Origin: ASV31 sp965229765
GTDB taxonomy: Bacteria > Pseudomonadota > Alphaproteobacteria > Rhodobacterales > Rhodobacteraceae
Assembly: GCA_965229765.1 (NCBI GenBank)
Contig: CBDDJT010000004.1
Location: 248,001 to 312,000 of the forward strand
DNA length: 64,000 nucleotides
Direction of reading: 5' to 3'
A model generated the notes under the pieces. The model did not search any database. It saw nothing but the letters and a program-made list of their open reading frames with translations, and was not told the origin of the DNA. The translations under genes and the position numbers were made by a program. Below, one piece after another: positions 17,714 to 26,104 of the stretch. The first letter of the stretch is position 1. Every line of letters begins with the position of its first letter.

Positions 17714-18337
17714 ATGCGCTGGCTCCTGCTTCTGCTGTTCTCCGCCACCCTCGCCAATGCAGACGGCGAACCCGCTGGAGAGTTCGACTATTACGTCCTG
17801 TCCCTGTCGTGGTCGCCCACGTGGTGCGCGCTTGAAGGCGATGCGCGCGGCTCTCCGCAATGCGACCGCCCGCTGGGCTGGGTGCTGCACGGGCTCTGGC
17901 CGCAATACGAACGCGGCTGGCCCGCGAACTGCCCCACGGTCCACCGCAACCCCTCGCGGACCCAGACAGAGGCGATGGCCGACATCATGGGCACGTCCGG
18001 GCTGGCGTGGTACCAGTGGCAGAAGCACGGCCGCTGCTCTGGCCTTGCCGCCGACGACTACTACCGCCTCGCCCGCCTCGCCTATGACCGGGTCAACCGG
18101 CCAGAGGTTCTGCGCAAGCTCGACCGCCCGGTGAAACTGCCCGCCAGCGTCATCGAAGAGGCGTTCCTCCAGGCCAACCCCAGCCTGACCGCCGACATGC
18201 TGACGATCACCTGCAAGGACGGCCGCATACAAGAGGCGCGCCTGTGCCTCACCCGCGACCTCACCCCGCGCCCCTGCGCCCCGGACGTCCGCCGCGACTG
18301 CACGATGACGAACGCGCTTCTGGACCCGGTGGACTGA
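17714..18337 (+). CDS. Periplasmic ribonuclease T2 family protein
   Basis: A 207-residue exported nuclease. MRWLLLLLFSATLANADG is a short signal peptide. CAS1 is HGLWPQ at 59-64 (catalytic His59) and CAS2 is QWQKHGRC at 101-108 (Lys104, His105). In RNase Rh and E. coli RNase I the first residue of CAS2 is the catalytic Glu; here it is Gln101. Conserved cysteines (38, 50, 73, 108) could form disulfides. The family cleaves RNA to 2',3'-cyclic nucleotides. The two catalytic histidines remain, so activity is possible but may be altered. Confidence 0.88.
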   Translation: MRWLLLLLFSATLANADGEPAGEFDYYVLSLSWSPTWCALEGDARGSPQCDRPLGWVLHGLWPQYERGWPANCPTVHRNPSRTQTEAMADIMGTSGLAWYQWQKHGRCSGLAADDYYRLARLAYDRVNRPEVLRKLDRPVKLPASVIEEAFLQANPSLTADMLTITCKDGRIQEARLCLTRDLTPRPCAPDVRRDCTMTNALLDPVD

Positions 18338-18394
18338 GCCGCAGTCCTTGGGTCGGGCGCGCGGCAGATCCCCCGCACGCCCGACCCTCGCGAC

Positions 18395-19369
18395 CTAAAG
18401 CGTCAGGATCGTCTGGCCCGTGGTCTTGCGCGCCTCCAGCGTGCGGTGCGCCTCGGCCACGTCCTCCAGCGGGAACCGCTGGTCGATGCGGATCTTCACC
18501 TCGCCCGACAGCACCTTGCCGAACAGGTGTCTTGCCATGGACTGGCACGCGTCATGGTCCGCGATATGGGTGAACAGCGTCGGGCGCGTCACCTTCAGCG
18601 ACCCCTTGGCCCCCAGCGTGGCGATGGAAAACGGTGGCACCGGCCCCGACGCGCTGCCGAAGGAAATCATCATCCCCAGCGGCGACAGGCAGTTCAGCGA
18701 GCCGTCCCAGGTGTCCGCGCCCACCGAATCCATGACCACCGGCACGCCGCGCCCATCCGTCAGCTCGCGCACCCGCGCGGCGAAATCCTCGGTCTTGTAG
18801 TTGATGCAGGCATCCGCCCCGTGCGCCAGTGCCAGCGCGCATTTCTCGTCCGACCCGGCGGTGCCGATCAGCCGGATGCCCTCGGACTTCGCCCATTGGC
18901 AGGCGATCAGCCCGACGCCCCCGGCGGCGGCGTGAAACAGCACCGTGTCGCCCGCCATGATCGGCGTGGTGCGGTGGAACAGGTACTCCACCGTCATCCC
19001 CTTCAGCATCATCGCCGCGCCTTCCTCGAACGAGATCCCGTCGGGAAGCGGGCAGACCTGCGCGGCGGGCATCACCCGTGCCTCGCAATAGGCGCCCGGC
19101 GGGGTGGCGGCATAGGCGGCGCGGTCGCCCGGCTTCAGATGCGTCACGCCCTCGCCCACCGCCTCGATCACGCCGGCGGCCTCCATCCCCAGCGCGGCAG
19201 GCATCTGCATCGGGTACATGCCCGAGCGCTGGTAGACGTCGATGAAGTTCAGCCCGCAGGCATGGTGGCGGATGCGCACCTCGCCCGGCCCCGGCTCGCC
19301 CACCGCACGGTCCACGATCTTAAGCTGCTCCGGTCCGCCCGGTTCCTCGATGACGACGGTTCTGGCCAT
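18395..19369 (-). CDS. NADPH:quinone oxidoreductase, zinc-independent
   Basis: A 324-residue member of the medium-chain dehydrogenase superfamily, QOR type, without the zinc-binding cysteines of alcohol dehydrogenases. It has the GroES-like N-terminus, AAGGVGLIACQWAK nucleotide-binding loop at about 150-165 and GTAGSDEKCALA in the Rossmann fold. It reduces quinones or enones with NADPH. GAGGAG lies about eight bases before the ATG. A second enzyme of the same superfamily follows upstream on the same strand. Confidence 0.9.
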   Translation of the reverse strand: MARTVVIEEPGGPEQLKIVDRAVGEPGPGEVRIRHHACGLNFIDVYQRSGMYPMQMPAALGMEAAGVIEAVGEGVTHLKPGDRAAYAATPPGAYCEARVMPAAQVCPLPDGISFEEGAAMMLKGMTVEYLFHRTTPIMAGDTVLFHAAAGGVGLIACQWAKSEGIRLIGTAGSDEKCALALAHGADACINYKTEDFAARVRELTDGRGVPVVMDSVGADTWDGSLNCLSPLGMMISFGSASGPVPPFSIATLGAKGSLKVTRPTLFTHIADHDACQSMARHLFGKVLSGEVKIRIDQRFPLEDVAEAHRTLEARKTTGQTILTL

Positions 19370-19401
19370 CTGGCACTCCTCCCTCTGGGGTGCGGCGCCC
19401 C

Positions 19402-19432
19402 GCCCCCTGCTTCTTCCCGGATCAAATACACA
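19402..19432. repeat. Dispersed intergenic element, copy a
   Basis: CCCCCTGCTTCTTCCCGGAT followed by CAAATACAC is a diverged copy of an intergenic motif also seen at 30275, 33795 and 45376. It lies between the two quinone reductase genes. Confidence 0.5.
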
Positions 19433-19457
19433 AGGCCCAACCCCGGCAAGGGGGCCT

Positions 19458-20447
19458 TTAGCGGTCGGCCACCTTCAGGACGATCTTCCCGATATGGGCA
19501 GAGCTTTCCATCCGGGCATGGGCCGCCGCCGCTTCTTCCAGCGGGAAGGCGCTGTCCATCACCGGCGCGACGCGGCCCGCCTCCAGCAAAGGCCAGACAT
19601 TTGCGCGCAGCCCCTCGGCGATGCGCGCCTTGGCAAGGTCGGACTGTGGCCGCAGGGTGGACCCCGTGATCGTCAGCCGCCGCACCATCAGCTCGGCAAA
19701 GTTCAGCTCTACCTTGGGGCCGGTCAGGAACGCGATCTGCACCAGCCGCCCGTCATCGGCCAGCGACTTGACGTTGCGCGGCAGGTAGCTGCCCCCCACC
19801 ATGTCGAGGATCAGGTGCGCCCCGCCCTCGGCCCGCATCGCCTCGACGAAATCTTCCTTGCGATAGTTGATCGCCCGCTCGGCCCCCAGCGCGACGCAGG
19901 CCGCGCATTTCTCGTCCGATCCGGCGGTGGTGAAGACCCGCGCCCCGAACACCTGCGCCAGCTGGATCGCCGTGGTCCCGATGCCGGAAGACCCGCCATG
20001 TACCAGAAACCGTTCGCCCGCCTGCAAGCCGCCGCGCATGAAGACATTGGTCCAGACGGTAAAGAAGGTCTCGGGCAGGCAGGCGGCCTCCTTCAGCCCC
20101 ATGCCAGCAGGCACGGGAAGCGCATGGGCCGCGGGCGTCACGACGTATTCGGCATAGCCGCCACCCGGCAGCAGCGCGCACACCGCGTCGCCCACCGAAT
20201 GCTCCGTCACCCCCGGCCCCACGGCGGCCACCCATCCCGACGCCTCCAGCCCCGGCAGGTCGCTTGCGCCCTTGGGCGGGTTGTAGTTCCCCGCCCGCTG
20301 CAACGCGTCGGGCCGGTTCACCCCGGCCCATGCCACCCGGATCAGGATCTGCCCATGGCCCGGCACGGGCACCTCGCGCGTGGCGGGGCGCAGCACCTCG
20401 GGCCCGCCGGGCGCGGAAATCTCGACGACGGTCATGGCGTGGGTCAT
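19458..20447 (-). CDS. NAD(P)H quinone oxidoreductase, PIG3 family
   Basis: A 329-residue zinc-independent medium-chain reductase. PIG3-type signatures include GVNRPDALQRAGNYNPPKGAS near residues 44-64 and the nucleotide-binding GGSSGIGTTAIQLA. It shares the superfamily with the gene at 18395 but the two are clearly different subfamilies rather than a recent duplication. The start at 20447 has AGGAGG about nine bases upstream; a second ATG lies four codons in. Confidence 0.9.
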   Translation of the reverse strand: MTHAMTVVEISAPGGPEVLRPATREVPVPGHGQILIRVAWAGVNRPDALQRAGNYNPPKGASDLPGLEASGWVAAVGPGVTEHSVGDAVCALLPGGGYAEYVVTPAAHALPVPAGMGLKEAACLPETFFTVWTNVFMRGGLQAGERFLVHGGSSGIGTTAIQLAQVFGARVFTTAGSDEKCAACVALGAERAINYRKEDFVEAMRAEGGAHLILDMVGGSYLPRNVKSLADDGRLVQIAFLTGPKVELNFAELMVRRLTITGSTLRPQSDLAKARIAEGLRANVWPLLEAGRVAPVMDSAFPLEEAAAAHARMESSAHIGKIVLKVADR

Positions 20448-20607
20448 GGGCTCGCTCCTCCTTGCCTTGCGCTTAGCAGCACGGTGCCGCCTGGGAAAGC
20501 GGCCCGCAACCCCGGCAGCTTTTCCACAGCCCCCGCAATGGCGTTTGACCGAATGCGGATCATGGGCACAATTGAGGAACCCAGCAACGCCGAAAAGGAA
20601 GAGGATC

Positions 20608-21075
20608 ATGTCACTGCCGACAATCGCAGCGGCCGCCGACCTGCTGGCCGCTACAGGCGTGATCGCATCGCTCCTGTTTCTGGCTTGGCAGATCAGGCAG
20701 AACACCCGCGCCCTGTAGAACCAGAACTGGCTTGCCATCGTCGAGCGTCTCGCGGAACAAAGCACCCGCCCCCTCGACAAGAACGTTGCCGACACGGTGG
20801 CGCGTGGCAGCGCGGACCACGCCAGCCTTAACGAGGCCGACAGGCTCGTTTTCGACGCCTGGGCCTACGAGTTCATCATTTGCGTCAACCGCCACATCGG
20901 CTTCGAGCAACAGGGCATCCGCCCGGAATTTGCCGACATGACGGAACGCTACCTGTCCTGGTTCTTTGCCTCGCCCGGAAACCGCGCATGGTGGAAATGG
21001 CCAGACCGGCGCCCGTTTCCGGCGCATTACGAAACGGTGATCGATCGCCACATGAAACGGGTCGAGACGGCCTAG
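20608..21075 (+). pseudogene. Small membrane-anchored protein gene interrupted by an amber codon
   Basis: From ATG 20608 (with AAGGAAGAGG just upstream) the frame encodes an N-terminal membrane helix, LLAATGVIASLLFLAWQIRQ, then stops at TAG 20716-20718 (codon 37). The same frame continues open to 21075 with protein-like sequence (NQNWLAIVERLAEQ, then EADRLVFDAWAYEFI and RYLSWFFASPGNRAWW). The whole resembles a common roseobacter family of about 150 residues with one N-terminal helix and unknown function. A single-base change (for example CAG to TAG) explains it. Alternatives are amber readthrough or a sequencing error. Confidence 0.75.
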
Positions 21076-21092
21076 AGGCGCCCGTGCCGCCC

Positions 21093-21797
21093 CTACCCCC
21101 GGGGTGGCGTCCAGCTTCCGGGCAGGTCCACGCGCGGCACGCGGGTCGGCGCCTTCACCTGGCTCAGCACCCAGTTCGGACCCGCCAGCAACCGCTTCAG
21201 CACCGGGTTCGCGTTGACCTGTCCCTTGACCTTTTCCACCTGCATCACGTCGTCGATCCGCCGGTCCAGGAACTCCCACGTCGCATGATGCCCCGGTGTC
21301 TCGTCCCCCAGCCAGTAAAGCACCGTCGCGGCATAGACCCCCGACAGCGTCGCGCGCTTGGAGTACCAGTTGAAATCGTCCGACGGATCGCCCAGCGCGT
21401 CCCATATCCGGCTGGCCGTGCCCCAGATCAGGCGCGCGCCCTCGGGTGCGTTCTGCGGCAGCGCGAACAGCGTGCTGCCCCGCCGCACGGCCTCGCGGTC
21501 ATCGGCGGCCTCCAGCCGGAACCGCACGGCTGCCACGATCCGGTCGCGAAAGCGCAGGGCCGACAGGTCCTCGCGCGTCAGGCGCGCCACCATCGCGTCA
21601 TCACCGCGCTTGTGGAACGCCACGGCAAGATCCAGCGCGCCGCGCGGGCAGACCGCGCGCGCCGCCTGCGGGTCGATCCCGACATCGGCGGCAGCGGCAC
21701 GGAACGTCGCTTCTGTCCAGCCATCGAAGGCCACATGCGGCAGCGCGGCGTCCAGCAGCGCGGCGCGCGGGTCGGTCGGGGCGGCGGTTTCGGTCAT
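21093..21797 (-). CDS. coq9: COQ9-family ubiquinone biosynthesis protein
   Basis: A 234-residue protein with a TetR-like helical fold that binds lipids and supports the hydroxylase step of ubiquinone synthesis in homologues. The conserved COQ9 core is present (DFNWYSKRATLSGVYAATVL at about 155-174), followed by FLDRRIDDVMQ. AGGAGCGAG precedes the ATG at 21797. It is divergent from rpsU with about 115 bp between them, an arrangement common in Rhodobacterales. Confidence 0.9.
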   Translation of the reverse strand: MTETAAPTDPRAALLDAALPHVAFDGWTEATFRAAAADVGIDPQAARAVCPRGALDLAVAFHKRGDDAMVARLTREDLSALRFRDRIVAAVRFRLEAADDREAVRRGSTLFALPQNAPEGARLIWGTASRIWDALGDPSDDFNWYSKRATLSGVYAATVLYWLGDETPGHHATWEFLDRRIDDVMQVEKVKGQVNANPVLKRLLAGPNWVLSQVKAPTRVPRVDLPGSWTPPRG

Positions 21798-21830
21798 CTG
21801 TCTCGCTCCTTTCACGTCCTACCTACACGG

Positions 21831-21859
21831 TAGACAAGCTAGCGGCACTTTGCTATACG
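21831..21859 (+). promoter_or_regulatory. Probable rpsU promoter
   Basis: TAGACA at 21831-21836 and TATACG at 21854-21859 are separated by 17 bp, 53 bases before the rpsU ATG. Confidence 0.5.
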
Positions 21860-21912
21860 GCCACCTCCTGCAAATCCTTGCAACTTCAACCTAGAAAGGT
21901 GGTGAAAACCAC

Positions 21913-22119
21913 ATGCAGGTCAGCGTTCGCGACAACAATGTCGATCAAGCCCTCCGGGCCCTGAAAAAGAAGCTGCAGCGTGAAGGCGTCTTTCGTGAAA
22001 TGAAGCTTCGGCAGCATTTCGAGAAACCGTCCGAGAAGCGCGCCCGCGAAAAGGCCGAGGCCATTCGCCGTGCCCGCAAGCTCGCACGCAAGAAGGCCCA
22101 GCGCGAAGGCATGCTCTAA
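21913..22119 (+). CDS. rpsU: 30S ribosomal protein S21
   Basis: A 68-residue basic protein beginning MQVSVRDNNVDQALRALKKK, the standard S21 sequence, with a Lys/Arg-rich tail. It takes part in initiation on the 30S subunit. AAAGGTGG precedes the ATG by several bases. It is monocistronic, with a promoter and a terminator of its own. Confidence 0.97.
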   Translation: MQVSVRDNNVDQALRALKKKLQREGVFREMKLRQHFEKPSEKRAREKAEAIRRARKLARKKAQREGML

Positions 22120-22162
22120 GGCATCCCCCGTGCTCCGGGCGGCCCCGGCCGCCCGCCAGACG

Positions 22163-22197
22163 CCCCCGTCGCCTCGCGCGCGGGGGTTTGTCGTTTT
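22163..22197 (+). terminator. rpsU terminator
   Basis: CCCCCG (22163-22168) pairs with CGGGGG (22181-22186), followed by TTTGTCGTTTT. It lies 44 bases after the rpsU stop. Confidence 0.7.
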
Positions 22198-22442
22198 CAG
22201 GGGCCGGGCGCGCGGAAGACCGCAGGGATTGGACGATCACACAGGGCTTCGGATGTCCGCCGGGCGGCTGGTCCGGGCAGGGTCTCTCCGCCAAGACCGC
22301 GCCGGGACATGACCCCGCCGGCGGGCCGCCGCCGGCGGCTGGTCCCGGCAAGGCGCCGCTCGGGCCAGACCAGCCTCCACAGCCCACCTTGCCCTTTCCG
22401 CGCCAATCCCCGATCCTGACCCAACCGCAGGACACAGGCCCC
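22198..22442. other. Gene-free GC-rich stretch with short repeats
   Basis: No credible gene is seen. GGCGGCTGGTCCGGGCAGGG at 22263-22282 recurs at 22334-22353 with two mismatches. The palindrome CCGCCGGCGG occurs twice, at 22315-22324 and 22329-22338, separated by GCCG. The promoter of the downstream gene probably lies here but no boxes stand out. Confidence 0.5.
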
Positions 22443-23486
22443 ATGCCCGACCAGCCGCCCTTTCAGATCGGGGGCACCATCGTTGCCCCCGGCACCCGCC
22501 AGACGGTGGAGCTTCCCGTCAGCGTGATGTCCGACCACACGCCCGTCACGCTCTCGGTGCAGGTGATCCACGGCCGCCGCCCCGGCCCCCGCGTCTTCGT
22601 CAGCGCGGCCGTTCACGGGGACGAGGTGATCGGCGTGGAAATCGCCCGCCGCCTGATGCGCGCGCCGCAGATCCGCACCCTGCGCGGCACGCTGATGGTC
22701 GTGCCCATCGTCAACAGCTACGGTTTTCTGGCGCGCTCGCGCTACCTGCCGGACCGGCGCGACCTAAACCGCTCCTTCCCCGGCAGCCCGCGCGGATCGC
22801 TCGCCGCGCGCCTTGCGCACATCTTCATGGCGGAAATCGTCACCAAGGCCGATTTCGGGATCGACCTGCACTCTGCCGCCATCCACCGAACCAACCTGCC
22901 GCAGATCCGCGTCTCGCCCCGGTCCCCCCGCACAATGGAACTGGCAGAGGCGTTCGGCGCGCCGCTGATCCTGACCGCCCCCCTGCGCGAAGGCTCATTG
23001 CGGCAGGCCGCGCAGGACGAAGGCGTCGACATCCTTCTCTACGAGGCGGGCGAGGGCCTTCGCTTCGACGAAACCGGCGTGCGCGCCGGTGTGTCCGGCA
23101 TCCTGCGCGTCCTGCGCACGCTCGACATGATCCCGGCGCGCGGCGTCGCGCCCGCCAAGTCACCCCCCGCCCACGCCAGCACAAGCCGCTGGGTCCGGGC
23201 CCCCGTGGGCGGGCTGTTTCGCACCTTTCGCGCCATCGGCAGCTACGTCGAAAAGGGCATGTTGCTGGGCGTCGTGTCCGACCCGTTCGGCACCATAGGC
23301 GAGGAACTCAAGGCCCCCGCCCCCGGCCTTATCATCGGGCGCACCAACCTGCCCGTGGTGAACGAGGGCGACGGGCTTTTCCACATCGCCGACATTACCG
23401 CCCGCGCCCACCGCGCCGCCGGTCTCGACGATCTCGACACCGCGATAGAGGCCGATCCCCTCTTCGACGAAGACGAGATCATCTGA
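22443..23486 (+). CDS. Succinylglutamate desuccinylase/aspartoacylase family protein
   Basis: A 347-residue zinc carboxypeptidase-like hydrolase (M14 superfamily). Zinc ligands are in HGDE near residue 59 and DLHSA further on; PDRRDLNRSFPG supplies the substrate-binding arginines. The C-terminal part resembles a biotinyl-lipoyl-like domain (VEKGMLLGVVSDPFG). It should deacylate an N-acyl amino acid; the substrate is not fixed. A longer in-frame start exists at 22188 but that extension overlaps the rpsU terminator and looks non-coding. Confidence 0.85.
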   Translation: MPDQPPFQIGGTIVAPGTRQTVELPVSVMSDHTPVTLSVQVIHGRRPGPRVFVSAAVHGDEVIGVEIARRLMRAPQIRTLRGTLMVVPIVNSYGFLARSRYLPDRRDLNRSFPGSPRGSLAARLAHIFMAEIVTKADFGIDLHSAAIHRTNLPQIRVSPRSPRTMELAEAFGAPLILTAPLREGSLRQAAQDEGVDILLYEAGEGLRFDETGVRAGVSGILRVLRTLDMIPARGVAPAKSPPAHASTSRWVRAPVGGLFRTFRAIGSYVEKGMLLGVVSDPFGTIGEELKAPAPGLIIGRTNLPVVNEGDGLFHIADITARAHRAAGLDDLDTAIEADPLFDEDEII

Positions 23487-23508
23487 GGCCCCGCCGCTCG
23501 GAAACCCC

Positions 23509-25305
23509 TCAGAACCCAAGGCGATAGCTGACCGAGCCGAACACCGACTGGCTGGACGCACCGATCCCGGTGACACCCGCCCGCAGGTCCAGAAGCGCGC
23601 CGCCGCTGAACAGCAGGGTCGCGCCACCGTCGATGCTGCCCGAAACGCTGGCATCGCTGACCACGGTGCCCGTCGAGAATGTCAGGTCCGCCCGACGGTC
23701 CAGATTCACGCCCACCGCCACCGCGCCCGACGGCGTCACCTGCACGATGCGCCCGCCGCTGACGGCAAACGATTTCGAGAAGTCCAGACGCGCGCCCCCG
23801 GTGACGGAGGTCTCGTTCACAACGGCAAAGGCGGTGCCCGCGCTGTCGGTGTAGGCGTCGCTCGACGAACTGGTCAGCCCCAGCGTCAGCGCCGGCACCA
23901 GCGTCCAGCCGTCCACCACCACGGGCCGCGACACCGACCCGTCCAGCGCGAAATAGTCGCGCCCGAACCGCCCCGTCGCCCCGCCCGTGCTGGATGTGTT
24001 CTCGGACCGCTCATAGAACGCCGACAGCCCGCCCTGATAATCGCTGGCAAAGGCGAACCGCGTGTAGACGCCCACGCCCACACCCGTCGTGTCCAGAACC
24101 GAGGCCGGCGCGCCCTGCCGCACCTCGCCGTCCAGTACAGAGACATAGGCGCCAAGGTCCATCGTCGGGCTGACCCCGTGCACGAGGCCCAGTTGCAGGC
24201 TGGCCAGGTAGCCACCGCTCAGCGACGTGCCCATCAGCGCCCCGACCTGCCCGCGCGACCAGAACCAGGTGCCGTTGCCCAACTCCGCCGACTGGGTCGA
24301 GAAGCGGAAGGTCGAGGCGTCGCTTTCGGTCAGGCTGAGCGCCGAGGCCGCGCGGTTGGTGATCGCGCCTGCCTGCCGTTCGATGGCTTGCTCAAGGTCG
24401 GAAAGCGTTTCGAAAAACTCAAACTCAAGAAGTTCCAGTTCCGCATTCAATCCCTCGTCCAGATTTCCCTGATCCACAAGGTCCTGCCATTGCTGTTGAA
24501 TTTCCGAACGCTCTGCTTCCAGACGAGCCACGGTCGGGTCTTCGAAGTAGCCGGCATTCAGACGCGCCCTGTAGTACTCCAGTTGCCTCTCGTTGCGGTC
24601 AAGCGCCTCGGCCAGGGACCAATAGGCCTCTCGGTCGATACCTGCCTCATCCAGGACTTCGTTCAACTCTTCCCGTGTCTCGGCCAGACGCCGCCGCAGC
24701 GCCGTCAGGTCCGTCGCCACATCGCCAACCAGCTGATCCTTCGACGGGCTGAACCGCGACGGCAGCGTGCCCTGCGGCCGCGCGGTGTCGACGCTGCGCA
24801 GCGCCGTCTGCACCGCCACGGCCTTGTCCTGCGCGCTGGCATCCTGCGGCGTCGGGGTGGGGGTCGGCGTGGGTGTGGGCGTCGGCGTCGGCGTGGGCGG
24901 CGGCGGCACCGTCACGCCGGTGCAGGTCCACTGGATCACCGCCGCCGCCGTCGCGATCGCGATGATGTCCGACAGCACCCGGAACGATCCCGTCGATGGC
25001 ACTGTCAGCTGCGCCGATTGCGTGCCTGTCGCCCCGTTGAACAGCGACACCGCCCCGAATACCGCCAGTGAATTGGCCGCGTTCGTGATCGTCACCTGCA
25101 CCAGTTCGCCGGCCACGTAGTTGAAGGTCTGATCGATGGTGGTGCCCGCCGCACCGGGCGCGACGGTCTGGTTGAACGCGCCCCCGTTCATCGCGTTGCA
25201 CCCGGCCGAAGGCGACGTGGCCTGCGCCGCCGCGCCAGTCGCGCTCGCGACCAGTGCAGCCGCCATCGCCACCGCTGAAAGATGACGTCCAATAGCCAGG
25301 GTCAT
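23509..25305 (-). CDS. Autotransporter-like protein with proline linker, coiled coil and beta-barrel
   Basis: A 598-residue secreted/outer-membrane protein. Residues 1-28 are a signal peptide ending AAAQ. Residues about 29-130 are a small beta-rich domain bounded by Cys36 and Cys128. Residues 134-153 are an alternating Pro/Thr linker. Residues about 190-315 are strongly helical and charged (RRRLAETREELNEVLDEAG), probably a coiled coil. Residues about 345-598 alternate like an autotransporter barrel and end in Phe (FGSVSYRLGF). GGAGGT lies eight bases before the ATG. The passenger is very small; the cargo and role are unknown. Confidence 0.78.
   Translation of the reverse strand: MTLAIGRHLSAVAMAAALVASATGAAAQATSPSAGCNAMNGGAFNQTVAPGAAGTTIDQTFNYVAGELVQVTITNAANSLAVFGAVSLFNGATGTQSAQLTVPSTGSFRVLSDIIAIATAAAVIQWTCTGVTVPPPPTPTPTPTPTPTPTPTPQDASAQDKAVAVQTALRSVDTARPQGTLPSRFSPSKDQLVGDVATDLTALRRRLAETREELNEVLDEAGIDREAYWSLAEALDRNERQLEYYRARLNAGYFEDPTVARLEAERSEIQQQWQDLVDQGNLDEGLNAELELLEFEFFETLSDLEQAIERQAGAITNRAASALSLTESDASTFRFSTQSAELGNGTWFWSRGQVGALMGTSLSGGYLASLQLGLVHGVSPTMDLGAYVSVLDGEVRQGAPASVLDTTGVGVGVYTRFAFASDYQGGLSAFYERSENTSSTGGATGRFGRDYFALDGSVSRPVVVDGWTLVPALTLGLTSSSSDAYTDSAGTAFAVVNETSVTGGARLDFSKSFAVSGGRIVQVTPSGAVAVGVNLDRRADLTFSTGTVVSDASVSGSIDGGATLLFSGGALLDLRAGVTGIGASSQSVFGSVSYRLGF
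24855..24903. repeat. Hexanucleotide repeat encoding the Pro/Thr linker
   Basis: Imperfect tandem six-base units (GTGGGC/GTCGGC on the plus strand) encode the Pro-Thr linker of the autotransporter on the minus strand. Gain or loss of units would stay in frame and change linker length. Confidence 0.7.
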
Positions 25306-25511
25306 GGCAACACCTCCGGTCAGCGGAAGTGTGCCCCAACACGGCCCGGTACGCCCAGTTGCGGTCCCTCTCAGGCTGCGCGCGGGACCGCCAAAACAAT
25401 CTGCGGGAACAGAGATAAGGCGATTCTGCCGAGGCTCGAAATCAACCTTTCTGAAATGTGGCAAAACTGGGGCAGAATTGTGGCGCCCTCACCACAGCCT
25501 GCGGTGCAGCC

Positions 25512-25973
25512 CTACACCGGAAAGGCCGTCGTCTGGCAGACCCGCCGCAGCGAAAATGACGAATGCATCTGTGACACCCCGGGCAGCCGCGCCAGATAGC
25601 GGCGGTGGATACGCGCGAAATCCTCGGTATCGCGGGCCGAAATCTTCAGAAGGTAATCCGCAGCCCCCGCCATCAGGTGGCATTCCAGCACGTCCGGGAT
25701 CAGCGCCACCTCGCGCTCGAAGGCGTCCATCACTTCTTCGGTCTGGCCCAACAGCGTGATTTCCACGAACACGGTCGACGGCCGCTCCAGCTTTCGCGGA
25801 TCCAAAAGCGCCACATATCGCGCGATGACGCCCTCTGCCTCCAGCCGCTGCACGCGCCGGTGACAGGCCGAGGCCGAAAGATGCACCCGCTCGCTCAGGT
25901 CCGCATTGGAAATGCGCCCCTCTTTCTGAAGCACCCTAAGGATTCGGCAATCGATGTCGTCAAGCTGGGTCAT
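25512..25973 (-). CDS. Lrp/AsnC-family transcriptional regulator
   Basis: A 153-residue regulator. Residues about 5-60 are the helix-turn-helix (LDDIDCRILRVLQKEGRISN, then ADLSERVHLSASACHRRVQR) and residues about 70-150 the RAM ligand-binding domain (VFVEITLLGQ, HLMAGAADYLLKI). It is divergent from alanine dehydrogenase with 131 bp between the starts, the classic arrangement of an AldR/BkdR-type regulator controlling ald in response to alanine. That regulation is inferred from position. Confidence 0.92.
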   Translation of the reverse strand: MTQLDDIDCRILRVLQKEGRISNADLSERVHLSASACHRRVQRLEAEGVIARYVALLDPRKLERPSTVFVEITLLGQTEEVMDAFEREVALIPDVLECHLMAGAADYLLKISARDTEDFARIHRRYLARLPGVSQMHSSFSLRRVCQTTAFPV

Positions 25974-26104
25974 GGCGCAATAATACCGCGTTTCAGACGT
26001 CAGTTTCGCAGAAGTCTACGCAAGAATGCCGTGCGCACCAGCAGTCTTTTCAACCCCTTTGCGCGGACACCCTGCCACACTGGGCCAAACCGAGGGAGGA
26101 CCCA

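Noticed and set aside
16323..18134. A 603-codon plus-strand open frame over trcR and the RNase T2 gene
   Set aside because: It runs antisense to the FAD oxidoreductase and trcR and out of frame with RNase T2, crossing a clear terminator.
19242..20831. A 529-codon plus-strand open frame opposite the quinone reductases
   Set aside because: It is antisense to a recognised gene, with biased Arg/Gly/His composition and no motifs.
20611..21405. A 264-codon minus-strand open frame as an alternative to the amber pseudogene
   Set aside because: It is antisense to both the interrupted gene and part of coq9 and has no recognisable features; the plus-strand frame has a ribosome-binding site and a membrane helix.
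24860..24903. The short tandem repeat as a CRISPR array or phase-variation tract
   Set aside because: The units are six bases and contiguous without spacers, and changes would stay in frame, so it is a coding linker repeat.
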